From Melioribacteraceae bacterium (GTDB lineage Bacteria > Bacteroidota > Ignavibacteria > Ignavibacteriales > Melioribacteraceae): a stretch of DNA of 26,550 nucleotides. The stretch's first letter is position 1. Each line of letters starts with the position of its first letter. The translations under genes were made by a program, and so were the position numbers. Location of the stretch: assembly GCA_015486905.1 (NCBI GenBank), contig WFQV01000515.1, forward strand, positions 1-26,550, written 5' to 3'. The notes beneath the pieces are model-generated. The model did not search any database, was not told where the DNA came from, and saw only the letters and a list, made by a program, of their open reading frames with translations. This document shows positions 1 through 8,790 of the stretch, piece after piece.

Positions 1-1356
1 AACGTGAGAAGCAATTATTTGATTTGCCAGAAGCATTAGTTCTTCAATTAATTCGTGGCTTTCGGTTATTTTTTTTATTCTCACGCTTAACGGAGTGCCC
101 TTTTCATTTAATGTAAATTCAACTTCGGGTCTAATAAAATCTATGCTTCCCTTAGCACTTCTTTTTCTCTTTAAAACACGTGCTATTTTATTAAGTAGCA
201 GTAAGTCTCCGGCAAAGTCGCCTTTCCTTTCGTCCAATATTTTCTGAACTTCCTCGTAGGTAAATCTTCGTTTGCTGTTAATGATGCTCTTTTTAATTTT
301 GTAGTTTACAACCTTGCCGCGGGGCGTCAGTTCAGTTATCACGGAAAAAGTAAGTCTGTCTTTCCCGGGAACTAACGAACAAATATTATTGGAAAGTTTT
401 TCAGGAAGCATAGGAATTACTTTGTTTACAAGGTAAACGCTGTTACCTCTTTTGTAAGCCTCCTTAAACAATTGCGAATCATCTTGGATGTAGTGGCTAA
501 CATCTGCAATGTGAACACCCACGGAGTAATTGCCGTTGTCCAATTTATTAACCGAGACCGCATCGTCAAAGTCTTTTGCATCTTTCGGATCAATAGTGAA
601 AATGTTTTCCTCTCTTAAATCTAATCTTCTTTTAATTTCAGCTTCGTCCGTTTCACCGTTCATTTTGCGGACTTCATTTAAAACACTTCGCGGGAATTTG
701 TAAGGCAGTTCAAACTCTCTTGCGATTGCAACTATTTCAACTTCGTAGGTGCCTGCCTTGCCCAATACTTCCAATACCGTTCCCTCGGGATTGTGCGAAG
801 GGGATTCCCAGACAATATTGCCTACAGCAACTTTATCACCGTCCTTTGCTTTCTGCGTTTTATTCGAAGGGATGAAAATATCTTTATGAAATATTTCTTC
901 GTCCGGAGTTACAAAAAAGAAAGAGCCGGATTTGTGGAAAGTACCGATAATTTCCTCCCTTTTCCTTTCAATTATTTTTGTAATTTGTCCCTCGATGTTT
1001 TTACCCTTACTGTGTGCAAGGAGGCTCACTTCCACAACGTCACCGCTAAAAGCAGTGTGAAAATATTTTTCCGGAATGAATACATCTCGCCGTCCGCCGT
1101 TGGAAGGCACCACAAAACCGAATCTCTTATCTTCCGAGATAACAAATTTCCCGATTATCTTTCCCGTAGAGGCGGAATTAAGTGAATAACGCTTGCCCAT
1201 TTTTAATAAAAATTCTTCCTCGGTTAAATCGTGAAGGAAGTGTTTCAATTTTGCGTACTCGTGCTGTTTCGTGTAATTTAATTTACGTGCAATTTCTTTC
1301 GGCTTAAATTTACCGGCCGGATTATCTCTAAAAAATGTTTTTAGCTCTTTTTTCAT
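1..1356 (-). CDS. rnr: Ribonuclease R (VacB/RNB family), 3' end missing at window edge
   Basis: RNase R is a 3'-to-5' exoribonuclease that degrades structured RNA in the cytoplasm. The frame is open from the ATG at 1356 to base 1, giving 452 of the usual 700-800 residues; the rest of the RNB domain and the S1 domain lie off the window. Residues 1-60 look like the N-terminal winged-helix domain. Residues 65-200 hold the cold-shock-type OB folds (e.g. FGFVVPSNGG, 79-88). The RNB domain starts near 245, and DPKDAKDFDDAVSV (256-269) supplies the expected metal-binding aspartates D256, D262, D264 and D265. GVHIADVSHYI (280-290) and the MLLANQ segment (441-446) also fit the family. No strong ribosome site precedes the ATG and no clear promoter was found in the gap upstream. 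The identification is firm; the 3' end cannot be seen. Confidence 0.95.
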   Translation of the reverse strand, partial: MKKELKTFFRDNPAGKFKPKEIARKLNYTKQHEYAKLKHFLHDLTEEEFLLKMGKRYSLNSASTGKIIGKFVISEDKRFGFVVPSNGGRRDVFIPEKYFHTAFSGDVVEVSLLAHSKGKNIEGQITKIIERKREEIIGTFHKSGSFFFVTPDEEIFHKDIFIPSNKTQKAKDGDKVAVGNIVWESPSHNPEGTVLEVLGKAGTYEVEIVAIAREFELPYKFPRSVLNEVRKMNGETDEAEIKRRLDLREENIFTIDPKDAKDFDDAVSVNKLDNGNYSVGVHIADVSHYIQDDSQLFKEAYKRGNSVYLVNKVIPMLPEKLSNNICSLVPGKDRLTFSVITELTPRGKVVNYKIKKSIINSKRRFTYEEVQKILDERKGDFAGDLLLLNKIARVLKRKRSAKGSIDFIRPEVEFTLNEKGTPLSVRIKKITESHELIEELMLLANQIIASHV

Positions 1357-1369
1357 CTGTTTTTTTAGC

Positions 1370-1396
1370 CGCTAATTACGCGAATTTTTCGCTAAT
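1370..1396. repeat. Three degenerate ATTMGCG motifs upstream of rnr
   Basis: On the minus strand the motifs ATTAGCG, ATTCGCG and ATTAGCG occur at 1396-1390, 1385-1379 and 1376-1370. They are spaced 11 and 9 bases apart and lie immediately 5' of rnr. From memory this resembles dispersed AATTCGTGAAAATTCGTG-like repeats found in many bacterial genomes, but I cannot verify that. Function unknown. Confidence 0.4.
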
Positions 1397-1535
1397 GTTT
1401 TTAAACATGTAATCAAGCTAACTTTCCTTTTATTTGTGCATTAATTATTTCTACAATTAGAATCGCTATTTAAGTGATAGAGCTTACAAATTGCATCTTT
1501 CATTCCAATCATTTATCCCAACTATGCATTCATCC

Positions 1536-1591
1536 ATCCAATCATCCAACCATCCAATCATCCAACCATCCAACCATCCAACCATCCAATC
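1536..1591. repeat. 8-base tandem repeat, seven units of ATCCAAYC
   Basis: Seven perfect 8-base units run end to end, with the variable base reading T, C, T, C, C, C, T. Looser ATCC and CATT motifs extend the tract on the left (about 1526-1535). It is a candidate variable-number tandem repeat. An open frame crossing it (1474-1656) is only a by-product of the repeat and is not called as a gene. Confidence 0.9.
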
Positions 1592-1610
1592 AATCTACTC
1601 CTCACGCATT

Positions 1611-1654
1611 CATCATTCATAACCTGCCTACCGGCAGGCAGGTTCATCATTCAT
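1611..1654. repeat. REP-like 24-base palindrome flanked by 10-base direct repeats
   Basis: The palindrome occupies 1621-1644, with arms AACCTGCCT and AGGCAGGTT around a short centre and one mispaired position (10 against 15). Identical 10-base copies of CATCATTCAT flank it at 1611-1620 and 1645-1654, like a target-site duplication. A second copy differing at two bases lies at 25842-25865. It is probably a non-autonomous palindromic element; mobility is inference. Confidence 0.75.
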
Positions 1655-1683
1655 AATTAATATCATTCTCTGAGATGTTTCCA

Positions 1684-4600
1684 TCAAAATTCAACTTTAT
1701 ATTTCAATCCTAATTCACTGATTTTTTCTTCTAAGCCGAAAGTACGTACCACCGGGTCTTTCCTTTCGAGGCGAAGAATAAAATTGGGAAATAATTGATA
1801 TTCGAATTTAATGTTAGCTTCATTAATATTTTGTATTTTGGTCGTACCGCTTAAAGTGTAGCGAATATTTTGGTAACGCCCCGATATTGTAATGCGCGTA
1901 TCATTACCGTGTTCGTCAATCTTAATATCGCTTACAACGTCTCCCACAACGGAATTAAGTATGCCTGAAATAGTTGAACCGAGGAATGACGTAGCAGTGT
2001 TGCTTATTCCTGCAAGTTTACTTTTATCTTGGGCTGTCAAATCTTCCTTAAACCTCCCGAGGTAAACAAAAAGGATTGCATCGGAGATATCGTAACGGTT
2101 GTCCCGAACTTTATTCTTAATGTTTTCCTCACCCTTGTAAATTGAAATGCTATTGGGATTAGTCATTAGACTTGTGCCCAATTTGTCAAGCGTTCCTTTT
2201 AATTTCATTTCAACTTCAACGTCGATGTAATTTGCCTTCAAATCCGTTCCGTTGTTGTAGGTGCCCAAGTAAGTTGCAACCACATCGAGGTAAGGATTTG
2301 CAGGGTCTGTCTCAAATTTTATTTTACCGGTTGCATCGAACGTTTTAATAAATTCAAGTTTTGAGCCGGGTTGAAGTACGAGCGCTCCTTGTGTCCTTGC
2401 CTCCCCATTTTCCGAAAGGTAGTCCAAACTTCCTTTCATCAGCATCACAAGTTTTTGATTCCAAATCTTAGAGAGAATAATTTCCATCTTTGCAGCTTTG
2501 TTAAAATCAATTTGAATGTTGTAATCGAAAGGAATTTTCACACATTTCTTCTTTTCCTTCTTTTCCCCTTTAATAAGAGAAAGGTATTCGCGGTACTTTC
2601 TTTCGCGTAAATTGATTTTACTGGAATCGGCAATAATGTCGTAAATAATTTTACCTTGCGGTACGGCATTACCGCTGCCGGCAGGAACGATTGTTAAATC
2701 CGCATTTTGAACTTTAACTCCGCCGATTAATTTCATTTTTTTACCAACCGTTGAAAGTGTAATATTGCCGTCGGATTGAACGAACAAATCTCCGTAAAAA
2801 TTCGGACTAATAATTTTAGACTTTTTCGAGAGTGCTTGCAACGAGCCTTGAAATGTAAAGTTAAATCCTTCCGGCTTAAATCCTGCAAGTTTGAAATTTC
2901 CTTTACCGTCAATCTCTCCCCTGTATTTGGATTGTTCGGAGTTACGTAAAAATATTTTACTAACAGTCACTAATTTGTTTTCCAATTTAATTCTGGTTCC
3001 GAATTCGTAATCAAGGTTGTTAAGTCGCGAACGAAAGCTACAATCTTTAAGAGAAATATTCCCGCTGTAATTCAAATCCGAAAGGAGCCCGGTAACATCT
3101 ACATCAATATTTAAAAGACCTTTTAAATCTCCGGTCAGAGGCACTAAACTTCCGAAGGAAGCAATCTGAAAATTCTTAGAGTGAATTTTTAAATTCACCT
3201 TTCTTTGATTTTTAACGGCTTCGAATTCGGAAGTAATTTCCAACGGAATGCCGCCGGATATTGTCAGTAAAGTCTTTGCCCCTTTCTCCTCGAATTCTTT
3301 AAACTTCACATCTGTTCCAAGGAGATTATTTGCAAAAGAAAAGTTCGAAGTAAGATTGCCGAAGAAACTTTCACCGTACCCAACGCTGTCGATATTCGCG
3401 GAAATGTTTGCCAAGGGTCGCTCGCTTGTACCCGTAATTTCAGCGTTTAAGTTAAACTTCCCTTTAATTTGACTATCGTCCATATTTGTAAAATATTTTG
3501 CTGCCAGATAGGAGGGGAAATTTCTCACAACAAATTTTATGTTCTGTCCCTTATTTTTCCCCACTTGACCGTTTGCCCTGAAATAAGCGGCTCCATTGCT
3601 TAGGGAAAAATTATTTACTAAAAATGAATCCTGCGACACTGCAAAAACAATGTTGGAATCGTTCTGCCATTCGTCTCCTTTGTAGTTTAGCTTCAGGGAA
3701 GAAAAAATAATCCGTTGTTTTTTCGGGGACATTTCAAATTCGCCTTCGGATTCAACCGCCAAATCCTTGCCGATTGAAGCCCCTGCGTCAAAGATTAATT
3801 TGCTTTGATTAAAAACAACATCAGCCGAAATATTTTTAATTTCCTTCCCGATAAAAATCTTTTCACCACTTAAGCTAAGCGAGCCGAAAAGGGAATTAAA
3901 TTTATTCGACAGGTTGTTACGTGAAAAGTGCATATCGGCATCAACACCGGATAAATAAAGGAGAGAATGCTTATCGGTATTAAAAAAATTGTCTAATTTG
4001 TAATTGCCGCTAATTGAAAAGTTCAACGAATCGTTCTTTACCATCCCTGAGCCGCTCCCGGCAACATCGAACTCTTCGGCATTGAGCAAAACAGCTATCG
4101 GTTCGAACTTCTTAACCGAAAAACCGTAATTGAACTCCAACGGTTTTGCAGCAATGGTATCGTAAGGCTGACTAACTAATTTAACTTCCTTGTTTTCCAA
4201 AACCGTAGCAGGGTTTATTTGTCTAAATTTATTTTTAAACATTTGAGCAATAGCACCGCTTTGGTAGTTCAACAATTTAATTGCCCTACTGAGTGAAAAT
4301 TTTCCTTGAAGTGTTAAGTCCAGCAAATCCGAAGTGAACTTTATTTCCCTGTTAGATTTATCTTTGCGTAAAGCCAAAGTAAATTTACTGCTCTGTAAAG
4401 AATGCCCCTTTAGCTCTGAGCGCCTAAGCCCCACAATAAAATCCGCAACCATATCATCAATGTTCAAGTTTTTTCCTCTGGCAACAAAAGAAAAATTTAA
4501 GTTCGAGTTGAGGCTTTTATCGCCGGCAAAGCGAGCAAGGTCGAGGCTGTCGATTACCCCGGTTAAATCGTAGCGCGGCGAGGTCTCGTCAGTAAAGTCC

Positions 4601-6201
4601 AATTTCCCCTCCAGTTCGGAGTGAGCACCGTTTACATCCGTTAACAAATTCAGTCTAATCATTTTATTGCTTGAGTTCGAAGCCAAATTAAGCGTGTCGA
4701 TTTTGTAACCGTTAATTCTGCTTTGTGAAACAGTTAAATTAAAGAGAGCTTTTAACGCAACGGGATTAACACCCGAGCCTTTTATCTTTCCGTTCATATT
4801 TAACAATGTTGACACATTAATTATTTTGCTCAAATCCAATTTTTGAGAAGCGAACTTAAAATTGTATTTCATCTGCGGCAAATCCAAATTCAAGTTACCT
4901 GCTAATTTTAAATTCCCGCTGCTGCCCGTGTGCGCTTCTATTTTAGTAAAGAAATTCGTCGGTTTACCTTTAAAATGAACATTGACTTTTGAAAGAGTTA
5001 ACTCGTTAAAATCGGGTATTCCCAAGGAGGGCATTAACCTGAAAGCATCGCTCTCGTCCAACCGTGAGTTTTCAAATGTGACATTCAGCCGTAAATCCGA
5101 AGGCTGTTCCAAATTACTTATTTTACCGAACCCGCTAATCTCTGAAGAACCGAGTTTTAATTTCATTTCTTTAATTTTCAGATTTCCGTAAGGACCTTCC
5201 GCTTGAAAGGAAAGTGTGGGTTTGCCTTTAAAAAATTCTGTTGCTTCCAGAAAAGAAGATAAATCTTCGAAGCAGAAAGGCTCGGCATTCAGTTTTAACT
5301 TAACCGGATGATTTTTAAAATTCGAATATTCGAACGGTTTGAAAAAGTTAACGCTGTCCATTTCCATGGTAAAGTTAATGTTACTGCTGTCGGTTTCAAG
5401 TGACACATTATCAGCCAAAGCTTTTTGAGAATCGAGGTAAAAAAATCCGCTAAAATGTTTTAGGTTAAATCTTGTCAAATTTGTTTTGGAGCTTAGGTCA
5501 TTTAAAATCAAATTAAATCTCGGCGTTACGAGGTTAATGAATACTGTGGCATTAAGATTAATATCATTTAATCTGATATCGCCGTAATTCATCGTTTTGT
5601 AAACCGAATCGGAATTTAAGTGTTCAAAGTCCCTCAAAGAAAAATTTAAATTTTTAATTTCAAAAGCATCAACCGTAATTTCAAAAGGGAAATCAGACTG
5701 CGAAGCACCTTTATTCTCGACAGTGGTAGAGTCTCTTAAAATTGTCGAATCCTTTGCTGCCGTGGTGTCTTTAACTAAAGAGTTAAAATTCCATTTCCCT
5801 TTTTCAATCTCAGCAATATTCAAATGTGCATCGGTCAAACTGATTTTATTTATTCTTAACCTTCTTCGGAAAATAAGTAAAGGGTTTAGCTTAACGGACA
5901 AATCTTTACAGCTCAAAAAGGTTCTGCCGTTTTTGGTTATTTGAATATCATTAACATCCAACGACGAAAACAGCGAGCCATTAATTTCACCTATTGACAG
6001 CTTGCCGTTAAAGTTATCGTTGTAATAAGAAATTATTTTTTCGCGAAGTAAATTGTGAAACTTTTTAGTTTGTGAAAAGCCGAGAAAAAGAATAAACAGA
6101 AATACCGCAACACCGAACAGTCCGATAAAACCGTTTAATATCTTTCTTGGCAGCGAGCGCTGCCTTTTTATTTTCTTTTCCTTACTCACTTTTCCGCACA
6201 A
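1684..6201 (-). CDS. tamB: TamB-like (AsmA/TamB superfamily) envelope protein
   Basis: TamB-family proteins are inner-membrane-anchored beta-groove proteins that span the periplasm and carry phospholipids or assist outer-membrane protein assembly. Here 1505 residues begin with a basic stretch, then one membrane segment at about 21-43. Next comes an AsmA-like start (NGKLSIGEINGSLF, about 65-78), then a very long low-complexity beta-rich region with repeated short strands. The C-terminal 350-400 residues resemble the TamB C-terminal (DUF490) domain, ending in an aromatic-rich strand. The gene is last in the envelope operon. The ATG at 6201 overlaps rfaE2 by 16 bases. A GTG at 6189, fourth codon after it, forms a GTGA overlap with the rfaE2 stop and could be the true start. 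The family call rests on architecture; a distinct AsmA-like member is possible. Confidence 0.85.
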   Translation of the reverse strand: MCGKVSKEKKIKRQRSLPRKILNGFIGLFGVAVFLFILFLGFSQTKKFHNLLREKIISYYNDNFNGKLSIGEINGSLFSSLDVNDIQITKNGRTFLSCKDLSVKLNPLLIFRRRLRINKISLTDAHLNIAEIEKGKWNFNSLVKDTTAAKDSTILRDSTTVENKGASQSDFPFEITVDAFEIKNLNFSLRDFEHLNSDSVYKTMNYGDIRLNDINLNATVFINLVTPRFNLILNDLSSKTNLTRFNLKHFSGFFYLDSQKALADNVSLETDSSNINFTMEMDSVNFFKPFEYSNFKNHPVKLKLNAEPFCFEDLSSFLEATEFFKGKPTLSFQAEGPYGNLKIKEMKLKLGSSEISGFGKISNLEQPSDLRLNVTFENSRLDESDAFRLMPSLGIPDFNELTLSKVNVHFKGKPTNFFTKIEAHTGSSGNLKLAGNLNLDLPQMKYNFKFASQKLDLSKIINVSTLLNMNGKIKGSGVNPVALKALFNLTVSQSRINGYKIDTLNLASNSSNKMIRLNLLTDVNGAHSELEGKLDFTDETSPRYDLTGVIDSLDLARFAGDKSLNSNLNFSFVARGKNLNIDDMVADFIVGLRRSELKGHSLQSSKFTLALRKDKSNREIKFTSDLLDLTLQGKFSLSRAIKLLNYQSGAIAQMFKNKFRQINPATVLENKEVKLVSQPYDTIAAKPLEFNYGFSVKKFEPIAVLLNAEEFDVAGSGSGMVKNDSLNFSISGNYKLDNFFNTDKHSLLYLSGVDADMHFSRNNLSNKFNSLFGSLSLSGEKIFIGKEIKNISADVVFNQSKLIFDAGASIGKDLAVESEGEFEMSPKKQRIIFSSLKLNYKGDEWQNDSNIVFAVSQDSFLVNNFSLSNGAAYFRANGQVGKNKGQNIKFVVRNFPSYLAAKYFTNMDDSQIKGKFNLNAEITGTSERPLANISANIDSVGYGESFFGNLTSNFSFANNLLGTDVKFKEFEEKGAKTLLTISGGIPLEITSEFEAVKNQRKVNLKIHSKNFQIASFGSLVPLTGDLKGLLNIDVDVTGLLSDLNYSGNISLKDCSFRSRLNNLDYEFGTRIKLENKLVTVSKIFLRNSEQSKYRGEIDGKGNFKLAGFKPEGFNFTFQGSLQALSKKSKIISPNFYGDLFVQSDGNITLSTVGKKMKLIGGVKVQNADLTIVPAGSGNAVPQGKIIYDIIADSSKINLRERKYREYLSLIKGEKKEKKKCVKIPFDYNIQIDFNKAAKMEIILSKIWNQKLVMLMKGSLDYLSENGEARTQGALVLQPGSKLEFIKTFDATGKIKFETDPANPYLDVVATYLGTYNNGTDLKANYIDVEVEMKLKGTLDKLGTSLMTNPNSISIYKGEENIKNKVRDNRYDISDAILFVYLGRFKEDLTAQDKSKLAGISNTATSFLGSTISGILNSVVGDVVSDIKIDEHGNDTRITISGRYQNIRYTLSGTTKIQNINEANIKFEYQLFPNFILRLERKDPVVRTFGLEEKISELGLKYKVEF

Positions 6202-6668
6202 TATCTTTTAACTATTTCGTTAATTATTTTCGTTGTTGATTGTGAAGTTACAAATTTAATTCTTTCAACTTTCCCTCCGTTGCCAAGTACGGTTTCAGCA
6301 CCCACAATTTCATTGGTTCTCCAATCCTCCCCTTTAACCAATACATCCGGAATTAAATAATCTATTATTTTCGCAGGAGTTTCCTCGTCAAAAAAAGTAA
6401 CGTAATCGACAGCTTTAAGATTGGAAACAACCGCCGCCCTTTCCATTTGCCCGATTATGGGACGCTTACTGCCTTTAATTTTCTTTACCGAAATGTCACT
6501 GTTAACAGCCACAATAAGAACATCGCCGAGAGCTTTGGCTTTGTTAATGTAATCGACGTGCCCTGCATGTAGTATGTCAAAGCAGCCGTTTGTAAAAACA
6601 ATTTTTTTGCTTTGACTTTTTAACCCGAGGCAAATCTCACGTAGCTTTTTCCAATCCTCTACTACCAT
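6186..6668 (-). CDS. rfaE2: D-glycero-beta-D-manno-heptose 1-phosphate adenylyltransferase
   Basis: The enzyme transfers AMP from ATP to heptose 1-phosphate, giving ADP-heptose for the LPS inner core. The 160-residue protein is a cytidylyltransferase-fold enzyme: FTNGCFDILHAGHVDY (25-40) contains the HAGH nucleotide-binding motif (34-37), and VKGEDW lies in the C-terminal half. The length matches the free-standing C-terminal half of HldE. Its ATG overlaps the stop of rfaE1 as TAATG, so the two halves of the pathway are translationally coupled but not fused. The 3' end overlaps tamB. The identification is firm. Confidence 0.95.
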   Translation of the reverse strand: MVVEDWKKLREICLGLKSQSKKIVFTNGCFDILHAGHVDYINKAKALGDVLIVAVNSDISVKKIKGSKRPIIGQMERAAVVSNLKAVDYVTFFDEETPAKIIDYLIPDVLVKGEDWRTNEIVGAETVLGNGGKVERIKFVTSQSTTKIINEIVKRYCAEK

Positions 6669-7663
6669 TATTCTATCTCGTTGTTTACTTCTTCAAATAA
6701 TTTTTCAATTTTAATCGGGACAATACCCACTTCCTCGCAAACAAGTCCGCCTGCAAAGTTAGCGAGATAAGACGCTTCGTAAATGTTTGCGCCGGCGGTC
6801 AAAGCCACCGTAAGTGTTGAAATAACCGTATCCCCCGCACCTGAAACATCTGCAACGCTGCGCGCCTTGGTGGGGAGTTTTCTGATTTCTTCATCGTCTT
6901 CGAAAAGTGCAATACCTTCTTCACCCAATGTCATTAGTATGTATTTGGAATTTAATCTTTTAAGTAACTCCTTACCGTAAAAAGTAATTTCCTCTTCGTT
7001 GTTGATTTTCGTCCCGAAAGCATCTTCGGTTTCCTTACGGTTCGGTTTAAAAACCGTAACGTTCTTGTACTCGAAAAAGTTAATGAACTTAGGGTCAACG
7101 TTTACAATTAAATTATTCTCATTGGCGAGAGCAATAATTTTCCCAATCAATTTTTTAGTCAAAACGCCTTTGTTGTAATCCTGTAAGATAACGGCGTCAA
7201 AGTTTTTTACATTCTTTTCAAATATCTCAAATATTTTGCTCCCGATTTTCTCGTTAACGTCCGCTTTGTTTTCCTTGTCAATTCTAACAACGTGTTGATT
7301 ATGTGCAATAACGCGGGTCTTAGAGGTTGTGGGGCGCGAATCGTCAATAATAATGCCCCGAGCGGTAATTCCTGCTTCTTGCATTAAAGATCCGAAAATT
7401 TTCCCTTCGTTATCCTTACCGATAATACCAATCGGGAAAGGGTCTGCTTGTAATTCGTGAAGATTAAGTGCAACGTTTGCCGCACCGCCAAAGCGGTAAA
7501 ATTCTTTATCGATTTCCACAACGGGTACGGGCGCTTCGGGGGAAATCCTTTTTACGTCGCCCCAGAAATAACTGTCGAGCATCATATCCCCGATAACGGC
7601 AATGCGTTTACCCTTAAAATTTTTTCTGATTTCTTCCAACCGTTCCTTCGAAAATTCAAGCAT
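6668..7663 (-). CDS. rfaE1: D-glycero-beta-D-manno-heptose-7-phosphate kinase
   Basis: This PfkB/ribokinase-family kinase phosphorylates heptose 7-phosphate at C1, the step before RfaE2. It has 331 residues. Residues 21-31 (IAVIGDMMLDS) start the fold, the FGGAANVALNL segment (58-68) is the first signature, and GAGD (275-278) carries the catalytic aspartate D278. A ribosome site AGGTT lies about 7 bases before the ATG, and the gene follows the beta-propeller gene by 8 bases. HldE in E. coli is a fusion of this protein with RfaE2; here they are separate but adjacent. A GmhA isomerase and a GmhB phosphatase are not in the window. Confidence 0.95.
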   Translation of the reverse strand: MLEFSKERLEEIRKNFKGKRIAVIGDMMLDSYFWGDVKRISPEAPVPVVEIDKEFYRFGGAANVALNLHELQADPFPIGIIGKDNEGKIFGSLMQEAGITARGIIIDDSRPTTSKTRVIAHNQHVVRIDKENKADVNEKIGSKIFEIFEKNVKNFDAVILQDYNKGVLTKKLIGKIIALANENNLIVNVDPKFINFFEYKNVTVFKPNRKETEDAFGTKINNEEEITFYGKELLKRLNSKYILMTLGEEGIALFEDDEEIRKLPTKARSVADVSGAGDTVISTLTVALTAGANIYEASYLANFAGGLVCEEVGIVPIKIEKLFEEVNNEIE

Positions 7664-7671
7664 AATTTAAC

Positions 7672-8760
7672 CTAATTATTTTGTAAAATCGAATTATTAA
7701 ATTTATTGTCCAAAAATATTTTTACAACACCGTTCTTAGCACCTAACCAAACGTTCTTACCGTCAAAGAATATTTTGTAAACGGTGTTCGGCAGTCGTTT
7801 GTCGTAAACGGGAATTATTTTATCGTTCGTTCTGTCAATAATACAAATACCACGCCCGTAAGTTTCACGGAGTTTTTTGTCGAACTGATAAGTGGAAACC
7901 CAAATGTATTTACCAACCAAGGCTAACGAATAAATACCGTTGCCGCGTAAGCCGTCCTCTGTAGTAAAGCGTTTCCAAGAATTTTTTCTATCGAACTTAA
8001 ACAAGCCGCCCAGATTAAAATCGGGATTTTCTTTTGTGATGAATTCGTCGGTACCAATCCAAATATTGTGCTGTTCAAAGAGAATATCCGAGATTGAAAC
8101 CATTTCCCCTTCGCCGAGGAAATAGTTGTAGCTATTGTCGTAAAATGTAATAGCGGATTCATCCTGCAAAGGATATTTTTTGTCGTAACGCAGCAGGCCG
8201 CCTTCGGTACCGAACCAAACAAGGCTGTCACCGTCAATCTCAATTGTCTTAATTGTATTTGTCTTTTTATTCCCTTTGCGTGTCAAATCAAAATCTTTAA
8301 ATCTCCTTTTTCGCAAGTCGTACTTGGTTAAATACATAAACCGCCCAATCCACACGGCTTTCTCGTACTTGTCGTATTTAATCGAACGAATCCAATTACT
8401 GTATTGTCCGCCTTTGGCAAATTTTCTTTTCAGCCATCTGCCATGCCTTTTGTCCATCATGAAAAAACCGTCCGCACTGCCGGCGAAAACAAATCTTTTC
8501 GTAACCGCAATCGAATAAAAGTAGTTGTCTTGAATGTTGCCCTTCTCCTTTGAATAAGAATCCCAGCGTCCGTTTTTCAGATTTAATTTTATTATTCCCT
8601 CCCCGTTGGAAGCAAACCACATAGTTCTGCCGTCACTGCAAATATCCCGAACTTCAACACCATTTAGATATTTTTCAATGCGTATTTTGCTTTGAGAATA
8701 AAGGGCATCGTGAGAGAGGAATAAAACAAAGGCTAATATTATTAACCGAAATCCATTCAC
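7672..8760 (-). CDS. Secreted seven-bladed beta-propeller protein, function unknown
   Basis: I do not recognise this as a named protein. Its 362 residues begin with a probable signal peptide (hydrophobic 5-16, likely cleavage after LYS, about residue 22). There is no lipobox cysteine. Seven repeats follow, each with a hydrophobic-aromatic strand, a small-residue turn and a second strand ending near Asp: WFASNGEGIIKLN, VFAGSADGFFMMD, VWIG, VWFGTEGGLLRYD, IWIGT, IWVST and VWLGAKNGVVKIF. This resembles Reg_prop blades of hybrid two-component sensors, but with no membrane, kinase or Y_Y_Y domain attached. The start is GTG with AAAGG about 7 bases upstream. It lies between the lipM-like gene and rfaE1, so an envelope role or a partner in surface-lipid assembly is likely but unproven. 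A BamB-like scaffold is one speculative option. Confidence 0.75.
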   Translation of the reverse strand: MNGFRLIILAFVLFLSHDALYSQSKIRIEKYLNGVEVRDICSDGRTMWFASNGEGIIKLNLKNGRWDSYSKEKGNIQDNYFYSIAVTKRFVFAGSADGFFMMDKRHGRWLKRKFAKGGQYSNWIRSIKYDKYEKAVWIGRFMYLTKYDLRKRRFKDFDLTRKGNKKTNTIKTIEIDGDSLVWFGTEGGLLRYDKKYPLQDESAITFYDNSYNYFLGEGEMVSISDILFEQHNIWIGTDEFITKENPDFNLGGLFKFDRKNSWKRFTTEDGLRGNGIYSLALVGKYIWVSTYQFDKKLRETYGRGICIIDRTNDKIIPVYDKRLPNTVYKIFFDGKNVWLGAKNGVVKIFLDNKFNNSILQNN

Positions 8761-8790
8761 TTATTTTACCTTTAAGAATATTCGGAAAAA

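Larger units (their letters stand above)
1357..1683. other. Intergenic gap between tamB and rnr, rich in short repeats
   Basis: This 327-base gap separates the end of the envelope operon from rnr, both on the minus strand. It holds an 8-base tandem repeat, a REP-like palindrome with flanking direct repeats, and three degenerate ATTMGCG motifs just before rnr; each is listed separately. I saw no convincing open frame, no RNA gene and no hairpin with a T-tract that would terminate the operon. The rnr promoter should lie here, but I could not place -35 and -10 boxes with confidence. Confidence 0.7.

Noticed and set aside
793..1185. 130-codon plus-strand frame
   Set aside because: It lies antisense within rnr, whose catalytic motifs are clear.
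1536..1591. CRISPR-like array
   Set aside because: Units are only 8 bases with no spacers.
1474..1656. 60-codon plus-strand frame rich in His, Pro and Ser
   Set aside because: It is a translation of the 8-base tandem repeat and the REP-like palindrome, with no ribosome site.
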